Assembly (NCBI GenBank): GCA_016708925.1
Contig: JADJET010000007.1
Span: 108,389 to 172,388, forward strand
From: Gammaproteobacteria bacterium
GTDB lineage: Bacteria; Pseudomonadota; Gammaproteobacteria; Pseudomonadales; Porticoccaceae
Reading direction: 5' to 3'
DNA length: 64,000 bases
The notes under the pieces were generated by a model. The model was not told the DNA's origin. It searched no databases and saw only the letters and a list, made by a program, of their open reading frames with translations. Positions 7,982 through 16,643 of the stretch are shown in pieces. A program made the translations under genes and the position numbers. The stretch's first letter is position 1. Every line of letters starts with the position of its first letter.

Positions 7982-8668
7982 ATGCCTGAACGCTACCTCG
8001 ACGCCGACCCCTACCCCTGGCCCTTCGATGGCGACCTGCGCCCAACCAACACGGCGCTGATCATCATCGACATGCAAACCGACTTCTGCGGCCCGGGCGG
8101 CTACGTGGATGCCATGGGCTACGACCTGTCGCTGACCCGCGCACCCATCGAGCCGATCCGCGCCGTGCTGGCGGCGTTCCGGGCCGGCGGCTTTCACGTC
8201 TTCCACACCCGCGAGGGCCACCGGCCGGATCTGGCCGACCTGCCGGCCAACAAGCGCTGGCGCTCGCAGCGCATCGGCGCGGGCATTGGCGATGCGGGGC
8301 CCTGCGGCAGGATTCTGGTGCGCGGCGAACCGGGTTGGGAAATCATCCCGGAACTGGCGCCCCTGCCCGGCGAGCCCATCATCGACAAGCCCGGCAAGGG
8401 CTCGTTTTGCGCTACCGATCTCGAACTCATGCTGAATTTGCGCGGCGTGCGCAATCTGATTCTGACCGGCATCACCACCGACGTGTGCGTGCACACCACC
8501 ATGCGCGAGGCGAACGACCGCGGCTTCGAGTGCCTGTTGCTGGCCGATTGCTGTGGCGCGACGGACCCCGGCAATCATCGGGCGGCGCTGCACATGATCA
8601 AGATGCAGGGCGGGGTATTCGGGGCGGTGGCCGAGTCATCGGCGCTGCTCGCGGGGCTGCACGCGTGA
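7982..8668 (+). CDS. biuH: Biuret amidohydrolase BiuH
   Basis: Isochorismatase-family cysteine hydrolase that converts biuret to allophanate and ammonia. The 228-residue protein carries Asp30 (ALIIIDMQTDFCGPGGYVD), Lys136 (IIDKPGKGSFCATDLEL) and Cys169 (LTGITTDVCVHTTMREANDRG). The spacing equals that of the characterised Rhizobium BiuH triad (Asp36, Lys142, Cys175) with a constant offset of six. The stretches YDLSL, HRPDLADLPANKRWRSQRIG and GRILVRGEPGWEIIPEL are near-diagnostic for biuret hydrolases. ATG 7982 is used rather than the in-frame TTG at 7967 because the N-terminus then matches the family. It lies 75 bases after the allophanate hydrolase and overlaps the cupin gene. Confidence 0.92.
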   Translation: MPERYLDADPYPWPFDGDLRPTNTALIIIDMQTDFCGPGGYVDAMGYDLSLTRAPIEPIRAVLAAFRAGGFHVFHTREGHRPDLADLPANKRWRSQRIGAGIGDAGPCGRILVRGEPGWEIIPELAPLPGEPIIDKPGKGSFCATDLELMLNLRGVRNLILTGITTDVCVHTTMREANDRGFECLLLADCCGATDPGNHRAALHMIKMQGGVFGAVAESSALLAGLHA

Positions 8669-9027
8669 CGGGGCCTTCGCAGGCATTCGCCGAGCTGTTG
8701 CAGCGCGCCGCGGATCCCGAGCGCCTGCACTGGGAGCCGCTCCGTCCCGGGGTCGAGTTTCACGCCCTCTACGGTCGGCCCGGCCAGGGCCCGGCCGCCG
8801 CGCTGTTGCGCTATGAACCCGGCGCCTCGGTGCCGGAACATCGCCACATCGACTACGAGCATATTCTGGTCCTGCGCGGCTCCCAGCGCGACGCCAACGC
8901 GCACTACCCGGCGGGCACCCTGCTGGTCAGCCCGCCCGGCAGCCGCCACGCAGTGACCAGCGACGACGGCTGTCTGGTGCTCACCATCTGGTCCGGGCCG
9001 CTCGAGTTTGGGACCAGTACCAACTAA
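8665..9027 (+). CDS. Small cupin protein (ChrR-type)
   Basis: A 120-residue single-domain cupin. The metal-site pattern PGASVPEHRHIDYEHILVLRG and the second motif PAGTLLVSPPGSRHAVTS give three His and a Glu in the usual places for a mononuclear metal cupin of the anti-sigma ChrR/allantoin-pathway kind. GTG 8665 overlaps the biuH stop, so the two are probably translated together. A helper or carbon-nitrogen lyase role in the biuret pathway is possible. No specific function can be assigned. Confidence 0.7.
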   Translation: MTGPSQAFAELLQRAADPERLHWEPLRPGVEFHALYGRPGQGPAAALLRYEPGASVPEHRHIDYEHILVLRGSQRDANAHYPAGTLLVSPPGSRHAVTSDDGCLVLTIWSGPLEFGTSTN

Positions 9028-9247
9028 CCCTCCGCCGCCGCAGCTATCGCAGCTGCTCTGCCGCAAGGCTATTGACAGCAGCCTTTCACCATCGCTATCG
9101 CGATTCCGTAGTCGAGATTCAGTCCTGACTTGCAGCCACAGATTGATCTTCCCTGCGCTGATCGTCGGGTCTATGCTGGATCGCAGCCAGCTTTACTTTA
9201 CTTTCCTGCCCAGCTTTCCTTTCCAAAACAACCATCGGGGGTGAACC

Positions 9248-10978
9248 ATGTTGGACTATCTGATCAAAGGCGGAACCATCGTCGACGGCACCGGCGCCGC
9301 CCGCTACAAGGGCGATGTCGGCGTCAGGGACGGCCGCATTGTGGCGGTGGGTACAGTGAATGAGTCAGCGAAGGAAACCATCGACGCCACGGGTATGGTG
9401 GTGTCGCCGGGCTTCGTCGACATCCACACCCATTACGACGCGCAGATATTCTGGGATCCAGCGCTGAGTCCGTCCTGCTATCACGGCGTCACCAGCGTGT
9501 TCGCCGGCAACTGCGGCTTCTCGGTTGCGCCCCTCACCGCCGACGGTGGCGAGTACCTGATGAAAATGCTGGCCCGGGTCGAGGGCATGCCGCTGCAAAG
9601 CCTGCGCGATGGCGTGCCCTGGAACTGGACCTCGTTCGGGAGCTACCTCGAACGCGTCGAGGAACGCCAGCCGGCGGTGAATATCGGCTTTCTGGTCGGT
9701 CATTCGGCGTTGCGGCGCGCGGTGATGGGCGCAGCGGCGGTGGATCAGATGGCCAGCCCGAGCCAGCTCGAAGCCATGCAGAAACTGCTGCATCAGTCGC
9801 TCAGCGAAGGCGGCATGGGGTTTTCGTCATCCCAGGCGCCGACCCACAACGACGGCGCCGGCCACCCGGTGCCCTCCCGCGCCGCCGCCGCGGACGAGCT
9901 GATCGCGCTGAGCCGCTGCCTGCGGGATCACCCCGGCACCCTGCTCGAATTCATTCCGACAGTGGGTCCGTTCGAAGAAAAGCACATGCAGTTGATGACC
10001 GACATGTCACTGGCGGCGCAGCGTTCGCTGAACTGGAACGTGCTGATCGTCAACACCGGCGCGCGCGCCATTTACGAGAGCCAGATCAAGGCGGCGGACT
10101 ATGCCGCCGCGCAGGGCGCGACCATCCGCGCGCTGACCTTTGCGCAGCCGGTATCGCTGCGCCTCAACCTGCTGAGCGGTTTTGGGCTCGATGCATTGCC
10201 GGGCTGGGCCGCCGTGCTGGGCCTGCCGCTGGCCGAACGGATGGCGGCGCTGGCCGATCCCGCAACCCGCGCCCGCCTGGTCGAGAACGCTGCGCACCCG
10301 GATGTCCCGGTGCTGCTGCGCGCCATGGGCAACTTCAGCGCCATGACCATCGAACAAACTTTTTCCCCCACCACCAAGGCCTATCAGGGCCGCGCGCTGG
10401 CGGAAGTGGCGACGGAGCGTCATCAAAGCCCCGCCGACGCCTTTTTCGATATCGCGCTGGCCGATGAACTGAAAACCTGCTTCATGCCCCGCCTCGGCGG
10501 CGACGACGACGAGAGCTGGGCGCTGCGCGGCGCGGTGTGGAAGGATCCCCGCACGCTGGTGGGCGCGTCCGATGCCGGGGCTCACCTGGACATGATCGAC
10601 ACCTTCGCCTTCAGCACCACCGTGCTCGGTGAGGGCGTGCGCAAGCGCAACCTGATGACCCTGGAGGAGGGCGTGCATCAGATCACCGACCTGCCGGCCC
10701 GCTTCATGGGGCTCAAGGAACGCGGTCGCATCGCGACCGGCTGGCATGCCGATCTGGTGGTATTCGACCCGGACCGCATCCGCAAGGGCCCCATCCACAT
10801 GCGCTTCGATCTGCCCGGCGATGCCGGCCGCCTCTACTGCGAAGCCGAAGGCATCTCCCAGGTGCTGGTGAACGGCCAGGTGATCGTCCGCAACAACCAG
10901 CTCACCGGCACCCGCCCGGGGACAGTGCTGCGCTCCGGCCGCGACACCGAGACCGTGCCGATCCCCGCCGCGGGCTGA
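9248..10978 (+). CDS. N-acyl-D-amino-acid deacylase-like amidohydrolase
   Basis: A 576-residue amidohydrolase-superfamily enzyme close to the D-aminoacylase group. The metal-binding HxH is His60/His62 in PGFVDIHTHYDAQ, followed by the typical HGVTSVFAGNCGF segment, where D-aminoacylases have a bridging Cys, and the late aspartate motif VGASDAGAHLDMID. The C-terminal HADLVVFDPDRI-type beta domain is complete. ATG 9248 has gggggtg upstream. It is the last gene before a strong terminator, 220 bases after the cupin, and may have its own promoter. The family name reflects fold; hydrolysis of an N-acyl or ureido compound fits the cluster, but the substrate is unknown. Confidence 0.72.
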   Translation: MLDYLIKGGTIVDGTGAARYKGDVGVRDGRIVAVGTVNESAKETIDATGMVVSPGFVDIHTHYDAQIFWDPALSPSCYHGVTSVFAGNCGFSVAPLTADGGEYLMKMLARVEGMPLQSLRDGVPWNWTSFGSYLERVEERQPAVNIGFLVGHSALRRAVMGAAAVDQMASPSQLEAMQKLLHQSLSEGGMGFSSSQAPTHNDGAGHPVPSRAAAADELIALSRCLRDHPGTLLEFIPTVGPFEEKHMQLMTDMSLAAQRSLNWNVLIVNTGARAIYESQIKAADYAAAQGATIRALTFAQPVSLRLNLLSGFGLDALPGWAAVLGLPLAERMAALADPATRARLVENAAHPDVPVLLRAMGNFSAMTIEQTFSPTTKAYQGRALAEVATERHQSPADAFFDIALADELKTCFMPRLGGDDDESWALRGAVWKDPRTLVGASDAGAHLDMIDTFAFSTTVLGEGVRKRNLMTLEEGVHQITDLPARFMGLKERGRIATGWHADLVVFDPDRIRKGPIHMRFDLPGDAGRLYCEAEGISQVLVNGQVIVRNNQLTGTRPGTVLRSGRDTETVPIPAAG

Positions 10979-10990
10979 GCGACCGAGCCG

Positions 10991-11025
10991 CAAACCCCCG
11001 GCAACGGATCTGCCCGGGGGTTTTT
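10991..11025 (+). terminator. Rho-independent terminator after the amidohydrolase gene
   Basis: A GC-rich stem (acccccggca pairing with tgcccgggggt, one bulge) closes on a short loop and is followed by five T, directly downstream of the 10978 stop. It ends the catabolic cluster just before the insertion element. Confidence 0.8.
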
Positions 11026-11026
11026 G

Positions 11027-11729
11027 ATTCTACTATGTTAAAAAATAAGTCATGTCTTTCTATCCCGCCAATCTCGCCGTGCTCCGCAGCATGGGCACTG
11101 CGATAGAGCGCGTGCGAGGCGGAAGCGCAGGGTGGCGATCGACCAAGGCACGTGGCGCTGCATCGGCCCGGCTGCCGCGCGGCTGGAAACTTTCGAGTAC
11201 GGCAGGTGGGTGGAATCGAGCGGCGTTTTTTTACCGCGCAAGCGTTCGAGCATGAGGAAGCCGTGGGCGGCGATACACAGCGTGGCGTGATGATGGACGC
11301 CCCGCCAGACTGCCGGGCCACGCCCACCGACTTCCGGCCCTTCTTGGCATGGCCGGTGTCGTCGATGATCCACCAGCAGTGCTCAGCCTGCTTCAGCAGC
11401 TCAGGCACCACCTGTCGGGCCACCGCGGCCAGGACCGCCGCATCGTCCCAGTCCGCCGCCGCCACCAAGTGATGCATCGACTGGTGCGCCGAGCGCACGT
11501 TCTCCGGACACACCCGCGCCGCCATCGGCTCCACGCTCTTGCGATCCCCAGGCAGCAGCAAGCCTTTCAGGTACCACTGCGCCGGCGCGTGCCGGTCCGC
11601 GTGCCCCAGCGTCTCCATGATCGATGCGCAATACCGCTCAAACCGACGCTCCAGCATCCCGCTCATCTCACACCTCGTGCGACGGATGAAGATGTGCGGA
11701 TAATCCCATAGTTTTTAACATAGTAGAAT
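11027..11729 (-). mobile_element. Internally deleted IS701-like element with 18-bp inverted repeats
   Basis: The ends attctactatgttaaaaa (11027-11044) and its exact complement (11712-11729) are perfect 18-base inverted repeats enclosing about 703 bases. The inside holds only the two ends of a DDE transposase gene. Full-length relatives are about twice this size, so this is a non-autonomous derivative. No clear target duplication was found. Confidence 0.75.
11050..11666 (-). pseudogene. Transposase remnant, IS701-like, central part deleted
   Basis: The minus-strand N-terminal piece starts at 11666 with MLERRFERYCASIMETLGHA and continues through AQWYLKGLLLPGDRKSVEPM to the first catalytic-Asp motif WWIIDDTGHAKKGRKSVGVARQ, typical of IS701-family transposases. 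Near 11300 the frame changes and the sequence jumps to a C-terminal part (HATLCIAAHGFLMLERL, then IATLRFRLARAL and CPCCG). Two to three hundred residues carrying the remaining catalytic acids are absent, so no active enzyme is made. Confidence 0.75.
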
Positions 11730-11763
11730 TAAGCAAGTCATCAAGCGACACAGCTTCGGAACT

Positions 11764-11880
11764 CTATGCCTGTGCCCACCAATAAAGATCTTCGGGCGAT
11801 CTTGCCTGGGCTGCCATCACGCGCTTCACGTCGTCCTCGGCGAGAATGCCGAGCTTGAACATTGAGGTCGGTTTGACCAT
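11764..11880 (-). CDS. Possible 38-residue remnant ORF
   Basis: A short open frame beginning MVKPTSMFKLG and ending PEDLYWWAQA. It has protein-like composition but no recognised family. It sits between the dead insertion element and the metal-efflux genes, so it may be the tail of a gene cut off by insertion or deletion. No ribosome site is evident. Confidence 0.25.
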   Translation of the reverse strand: MVKPTSMFKLGILAEDDVKRVMAAQARSPEDLYWWAQA

Positions 11881-11973
11881 TTTTTCAATTGACCGGGCAG
11901 GTGCCGGCCGACTGACCGAAAACCGGCCGGACTCCCGCAACGCATGCGCCGGCCTTGCCGCAGTGGCCGGATT

Positions 11974-13257
11974 TCAGTCGTCGTTCAGGTGCCCGTCCAC
12001 CGCCTCGTCGTCTTCGTGATGGTGGTACGCCCACAGCTCGTGGGCGTCGATCAGCGCCCGGTCGATGGCGGCGTGGGCGGCGATGCGGGCGGCGATCTCC
12101 GCGCGCACGCTGTCCTGCGCGGTGCGCTGGGCGGCGAGCAGGGTGAACAGGTCCGTCTCGCCGAGTTGGTAGCCGCGGCGGGCGCGCTCGGCGTGGGCGG
12201 TGGCGGCGTCGGCGGCGCGGCGGGCGGCCTGCCAGCTCGCGTGGCTGCCCTGCATGCGCGTGGTGACGGCCCGGGCATTGGCGCCGATTTGCCGGCGCAC
12301 GGCATCGAGCCGGGCACCGGCGGCGCCGGCGTCCGCCGCCAGCGCGCGCGCCTCGGCGGCGCGGTAGCGGCCGCCGATGGGCACGTTCAGGGTCAGGGCG
12401 ACGGCGGTCTCGTCGCCGTCGCGCTCGGACAAGGTGCGCAGGCCGAGCGCCGGGTCCGGCAGGCGATCGCGCGCGCCGCGCTCGGCGCGCTTCAGGGCCT
12501 GCCGGTACTGGCCCTCGGCAATGCCGATCTCGTGGCTGCGGGCGACGATCTGCGCGGCCAGCGCCGCCGCATCCAGTTGCGGCAGTTGTGGGTCCGGCAC
12601 CACCGGTGGCGCGGCCGACAGCGCCAGGCGCGGGTAGCGGGCGGCGAGCAGCGCGCTGCGCTCGGCGGCGGCGCTGCGCGCCTGGGCGAGTGTGGCCTCG
12701 GCGCCGGCCAGCGCGGATTCGGCAAGGTCGAGGTCGAGCCGGGCGGCATCGCCCCGCTCGACGCGCTTCTGGACCGCCGCGCGCTCCTGCGCCAACCGCT
12801 TGCGGGCCTCTTGCGCCGCCGTCGCAGCACCCGCCGCATCCAGCCAGCCGAACCAGTCGTCCAGCAGTTCGAGTGCCGCGCCGTGAAAGGCGTCGGCGAT
12901 GCCGAGGCCGGCTACCTCGTTGCCGAGTGTGCCCAGTTCGCGGTCGAGCGCGGCCTTGCCGGGCAGGCGCAGGCGCCGGCTGACGCCGGCCTCCCATTCG
13001 GCGTAGTTGCCCTCGTGGCGCACGTCGCGCTGCTGGCCGGCGGCGTTCACCTCGAACTCGTAAGGCCCCACGTCCAGCGCCTCGCCGCGCGCCCGGGCGG
13101 CGTCGCGCGCCGCGAGTGCCGCCTGCACTGCGGGGGTTTCCGCCAGCACGGCGTGGGCGGTGTCGGGGTCGGGCAGCGGTCCGGCACCTTCGGTGGCGAA
13201 TGCGGCCATCGCGCCCAGGGCCAGCGCGGCGGTGAGGCCGACCAACAGCGGTTTCAT
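11974..13257 (-). CDS. Outer-membrane factor of RND metal efflux (CzcC/TolC family)
   Basis: A 427-residue TolC-type protein forming the outer-membrane duct of the tripartite pump encoded upstream. It has a signal peptide (LLVGLTAALALGAMAAFA) and the two repeated coiled-coil-rich OEP domains, with heptad-like segments such as RKRLAQERAAVQKRVERGDAARLDLDLAES and, late, RRGYQLGETDLFTLLAAQRTAQDS. The C-terminus has several His (YHHHEDDEAVDGH) that may bind metal. MKPLL at 13257 is chosen as start; an alternative ATG at 13272 adds five residues. Last gene of the efflux operon, twelve bases after the DUF3240 gene. Confidence 0.85.
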   Translation of the reverse strand: MKPLLVGLTAALALGAMAAFATEGAGPLPDPDTAHAVLAETPAVQAALAARDAARARGEALDVGPYEFEVNAAGQQRDVRHEGNYAEWEAGVSRRLRLPGKAALDRELGTLGNEVAGLGIADAFHGAALELLDDWFGWLDAAGAATAAQEARKRLAQERAAVQKRVERGDAARLDLDLAESALAGAEATLAQARSAAAERSALLAARYPRLALSAAPPVVPDPQLPQLDAAALAAQIVARSHEIGIAEGQYRQALKRAERGARDRLPDPALGLRTLSERDGDETAVALTLNVPIGGRYRAAEARALAADAGAAGARLDAVRRQIGANARAVTTRMQGSHASWQAARRAADAATAHAERARRGYQLGETDLFTLLAAQRTAQDSVRAEIAARIAAHAAIDRALIDAHELWAYHHHEDDEAVDGHLNDD

Positions 13258-13268
13258 GCCCTTTGATC

Positions 13269-13577
13269 TCATGAAAAGTCTCCGAAGGCGCTCACCGGCA
13301 GCGTCCACCACACCAGGTCGCGGCTGTGGATGCGCGCGCGCAGCGCCGCGATCAGGGCATCGAGCGCGGCCGGCGCCCCCACCAGCCACAGCGCGCACCG
13401 GCCCACCTGGCCGCGCACCCGCTCGCGGCTGCTGGCATGGGCGAAGTCGCGGCCGTGGCCGGTGCCGTGCAGCAGGGTGTAGGGCTGGTCCGGCGCGACG
13501 GCGCCCAGCGCGTCCAGCACCGCGGCTTCGAGTTCGTCCGGGAATACCAGGGTGAGATGCAGCAGGTTGTCGGTCAC
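13269..13577 (-). CDS. DUF3240 family small protein of metal-efflux operons
   Basis: A 102-residue protein of the DUF3240 family, which resembles small PII/CutA-like ferredoxin folds and is habitually encoded next to CzcA/CusA pumps. Landmarks are NLLHLTLVFPDELEAAVLDAL, then LLHGTGHGRDFAHASSRERV and the C-terminal RIHSRDLVWWTLPVSAFG. GTG 13577 overlaps the pump stop (GTGA), so expression is coupled. Proposed roles in the family are metal sensing or pump modulation; none can be proven from sequence. Confidence 0.82.
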   Translation of the reverse strand: MTDNLLHLTLVFPDELEAAVLDALGAVAPDQPYTLLHGTGHGRDFAHASSRERVRGQVGRCALWLVGAPAALDALIAALRARIHSRDLVWWTLPVSAFGDFS

Positions 13578-16500
13578 GGGCGGGACTCCGGCGCGCCGAA
13601 GCGGCGGTACAGGATGGGCAGCAGCAGCAGCGTGAGCGCGGTGGAGGTGAACAGCCCGCCCAGCACCACGATGGCCAGCGGGCGCTGGATTTCCGAGCCC
13701 GGCCCGGTCTGCAGCAGCAGCGGCACCAGACCGAGCGCCGTGATGCCGGCGGTCATCAGCACCGGGCGCAGGCGGCGGCGGGCGCCGTCGTACACCACCT
13801 GGGCGAGCGGCAGGCCGGCCGCGCGCAACTGGTTGAAGTGAGTGAGCAGCACCAGGCCATTGAGCACCGCGATGCCGAGCAGCGCGATGAAGCCGACCGA
13901 GGCCGGCACCGACAGGTACTCGCCGGATGCCCACAGCGCGATCGCCCCGCCGATCAGCGCGAACGGGATGTTGCTGAGGATGAGCACCGCCTGGCGCACC
14001 GAGCCCAGGGTCGCGAACAGCACGAAGAAGATCAGCCCGAGCGCCACCGGCACCACCAGTCCCAGGCGCGCGGCGGCGCGCTGCTGGTTCTCGAACTGCC
14101 CGCCCCACACCAGCCGATAGCCGGGCGGCAGCGGCACCGCGGAGGCGACGCGTGTCTGCGCATCGGCCACGTAGCCGACCAGATCGCGCCCGCCGACGTT
14201 GGCCTGCACCACGGCAAAGCGGGCGCCGTCCTCGCGGTCCACCTTGACCGGCCCCGACACGCGGTCGATGCGGGCCAGATCGGCCACGCGCGCGCTGCCG
14301 CCCTCGGGCAGCGCGATGCGGGTTTCGGCCAGTGCGCCCGCATCGCTGCGCAGGCGCGGGTCGCCGCGCACCATCAGCGGGATGCGCTTGTTGCCCTCCA
14401 GCACGGTGCCGGCGCGCAGGCCGTCCACCTGCGCGCGCAGTTCGCTTTGCAGGGTCTGGGCATCGAGGCCGGCGCGGCCGGCGGCCAGGCGGTCGAGCTG
14501 CATTTCGAGGTACTGCACGCCCTCGTTGTGCACGGTGAACACCTCGCTGGCGCCGGGGGTTTCTTCCAGCACCGCGGCGATGCGCCCGGCAAGGCGATCG
14601 AGCTCGGCCAGATCCGGGCCGAAGATCTTGACCGCCAGATCGCCGCGCGATCCGGTCAGCATTTCCGAGATGCGCATCTCGATCGGCTGGGTGAAGGTGA
14701 ACTCGATGCCCGGAAAGCGCGCCAGCACCTCGCGCAGGCGGTCGGCGAGCCAGTCCTTGTCCGGCTTCCGCCACGCGTCCTTGGGTGCCAGCACCAGAAA
14801 GCTGTCGGTGTCGTTCAGGCTCATCGGGTCGAGGCCGAGGTCGTCCGAGCCCAGGCGCGCGACGATGCTTTTCACCTCCGGGACCTCGGCCAGCAGCGCG
14901 CGCTGCACGGCCTGGTCGAGTTCGAGGCTGGCGTCGACGTCGATCGACGGCAGCTTGGCCAGCTGCACCAGGATGGCGCCCTCGTCCAACGTCGGCATGA
15001 AGGCCTTGCCGGTGCGCATATAGGCCCCGACGGCCAGCACCAGGCCGACGATCGCCACCGCGATCAGCGGCGCCGGGCGGCGCAGGCAGGCGGCCAGAAG
15101 ACGCGCGTAGATCGGCCCCAGTTTGCGCATCAGCCAGGGTTCGTGATGGGCGCCCGGGCGCAGCACCAGCGAGGCCAGCACCGGGATGAAGGTGAGCCCC
15201 ACCAGCAGCGACACGCCGAGCGCATAGACGATGCTGAGCGCCACCGGTGCGAACAGCTTGCCTTCCAGCCCCTCCAGCGTGAGCAGCGGCACGAACACCA
15301 GGGCGATGATCAGCACCCCGGTGGCCACCGGCTGGGCCACCTCGGTGACGGCGCGGAACAGTACGTTAAGGCGCGGCAGGCGCCGGGCCTCGTCGCTGCC
15401 CAGGCGCTCGATGGCGTTTTCCACCACCACCACCGCGGCGTCGACCAGCATGCCGATGGCGATGGCGAGGCCGCCCAGGCTCATCAGGTTGGCGCTCATG
15501 CCGGTCAGGCGCATCAGGATGAAGGTGCCGAGCGCGGCCAGCGGCAGCGTCATCGCCACCACCAGCGCCGCGCGCAGCTGGCCCAGGAACAGCAGCAGCA
15601 GCACCACCACCAGCACGGCGGCTTCGAGCAGGGCGTCGGTCACGGTGCCGACGGCGCGGGCGATCAGGTCGCTGCGGTCGTAGAACACGTTGAGTGTCAC
15701 GCCCGGCGGCAGGCCGGGTTGCAGGGCCGCCAGCCGCTCGCGTACGCCCGCCACCACGGCGCCGGCGTTGGCGCCGCGTAAGCCGACCACGATCGCCTCC
15801 ACCGCCTCGCCGCGGCCGTCCTTGCTCACCGCGCCCAGCGGCGCCAGCTCGCCGAAGCGCACCTGCGCCAGATCGGCCACGCGCAGCACCCGGCCATCGC
15901 GCCGCGCCACCACCACGCTGGCGACATCCTCGAGCCCGCCGTAGGCGGCGGTGGCGCGCACCACCAGTGCCTCCTCGCCGTCGCGCAGGCGCCCGGCGCC
16001 GTCGTTCTGGTTGTTGGCCTCGATGGCGGCGGCAAGTTCGGCCAGGGTCACCCCGGCGGCGGCCAGCGCGGCGCGGTCCGGCGCCACCTCGTAGGTGCGC
16101 ACCCGGCCGCCGAGCGCGTTCACGTCGGCCACGCCGGGCACGGTGCGCAGCGCCGGGCGGATGGTCCAGTCGAGCAGATCGCGCTTGTCGGTGAGCGACA
16201 GATCGCCCTCGATGGTGAACATGAACAGGTCCGACAGCGGCGTCGCGATGGGCGCGAGGCCGCCCTCCACGCCGGCCGGCAGGGCATCGCGTACCCCGGC
16301 GTAGCGCTCGGCCACCTGCTGGCGCGCCCAGTAGATGTCGGTGCCGTCCTCGAACACCAGCGTCACATCGGCGATGGCGTACTTCGCGAGCGCGCGCAGC
16401 TGCACCTGCCGCGGCAGGCCCAGCAGCTCTATTTCGAGCGGCACCAGGATGCGCTGCTCGACCTCCTGCGGCGTCATGCCGGGCGCCTTCAGGATCAGCT

Positions 16501-16642
16501 TGACCTGGGTCGGCGAGATGTCCGGGAAGGCGTCGATGGGCAACTGCCGCCAGGCGGCGATGCCGGCGCCGACGCCGAGCGCGGTGAGCAGCAGCACCAC
16601 CGCCCGCTGCGCGAGCGCGAATTCGATCATCCGCTGCAGCAT
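13574..16642 (-). CDS. Heavy-metal RND efflux pump (CusA/CzcA family)
   Basis: A 1022-residue inner-membrane proton-driven pump of the HME-RND family. It starts IEFALAQRAVVLLLTALGVGAG and has the two large periplasmic loops and twelve expected membrane segments. The TM4 signature reads AIGMLVDAAVVVVEN. The Ala in place of DFG, and DAA instead of DGA, is closer to the monovalent copper/silver (CusA-like) type than to CzcA, but assignment of metal from this motif is inference. Other family marks are NGLVLLTHFNQLRAAGLPL near the C-terminus and PLPPGYRLVWGGQFENQQRA. The next gene overlaps its stop and the adaptor gene ends one base upstream of its start. Confidence 0.92.
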   Translation of the reverse strand: MLQRMIEFALAQRAVVLLLTALGVGAGIAAWRQLPIDAFPDISPTQVKLILKAPGMTPQEVEQRILVPLEIELLGLPRQVQLRALAKYAIADVTLVFEDGTDIYWARQQVAERYAGVRDALPAGVEGGLAPIATPLSDLFMFTIEGDLSLTDKRDLLDWTIRPALRTVPGVADVNALGGRVRTYEVAPDRAALAAAGVTLAELAAAIEANNQNDGAGRLRDGEEALVVRATAAYGGLEDVASVVVARRDGRVLRVADLAQVRFGELAPLGAVSKDGRGEAVEAIVVGLRGANAGAVVAGVRERLAALQPGLPPGVTLNVFYDRSDLIARAVGTVTDALLEAAVLVVVLLLLFLGQLRAALVVAMTLPLAALGTFILMRLTGMSANLMSLGGLAIAIGMLVDAAVVVVENAIERLGSDEARRLPRLNVLFRAVTEVAQPVATGVLIIALVFVPLLTLEGLEGKLFAPVALSIVYALGVSLLVGLTFIPVLASLVLRPGAHHEPWLMRKLGPIYARLLAACLRRPAPLIAVAIVGLVLAVGAYMRTGKAFMPTLDEGAILVQLAKLPSIDVDASLELDQAVQRALLAEVPEVKSIVARLGSDDLGLDPMSLNDTDSFLVLAPKDAWRKPDKDWLADRLREVLARFPGIEFTFTQPIEMRISEMLTGSRGDLAVKIFGPDLAELDRLAGRIAAVLEETPGASEVFTVHNEGVQYLEMQLDRLAAGRAGLDAQTLQSELRAQVDGLRAGTVLEGNKRIPLMVRGDPRLRSDAGALAETRIALPEGGSARVADLARIDRVSGPVKVDREDGARFAVVQANVGGRDLVGYVADAQTRVASAVPLPPGYRLVWGGQFENQQRAAARLGLVVPVALGLIFFVLFATLGSVRQAVLILSNIPFALIGGAIALWASGEYLSVPASVGFIALLGIAVLNGLVLLTHFNQLRAAGLPLAQVVYDGARRRLRPVLMTAGITALGLVPLLLQTGPGSEIQRPLAIVVLGGLFTSTALTLLLLPILYRRFGAPESRP

Positions 16643-16643
16643 G

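Noticed and set aside
7298..8593. 431-codon minus-strand frame opposite biuH
   Set aside because: Antisense to biuH and the allophanate hydrolase C-terminal domain, which are strongly conserved.
10007..10993. Minus-strand frame opposite the D-aminoacylase-like gene
   Set aside because: No recognisable features; the sense strand carries metal-binding motifs and a terminator.
13838..15781. 647-codon plus-strand open frame within the RND pump region
   Set aside because: Antisense to the conserved pump gene; composition (His, Gln, Arg repeats) is that of a codon-bias shadow.
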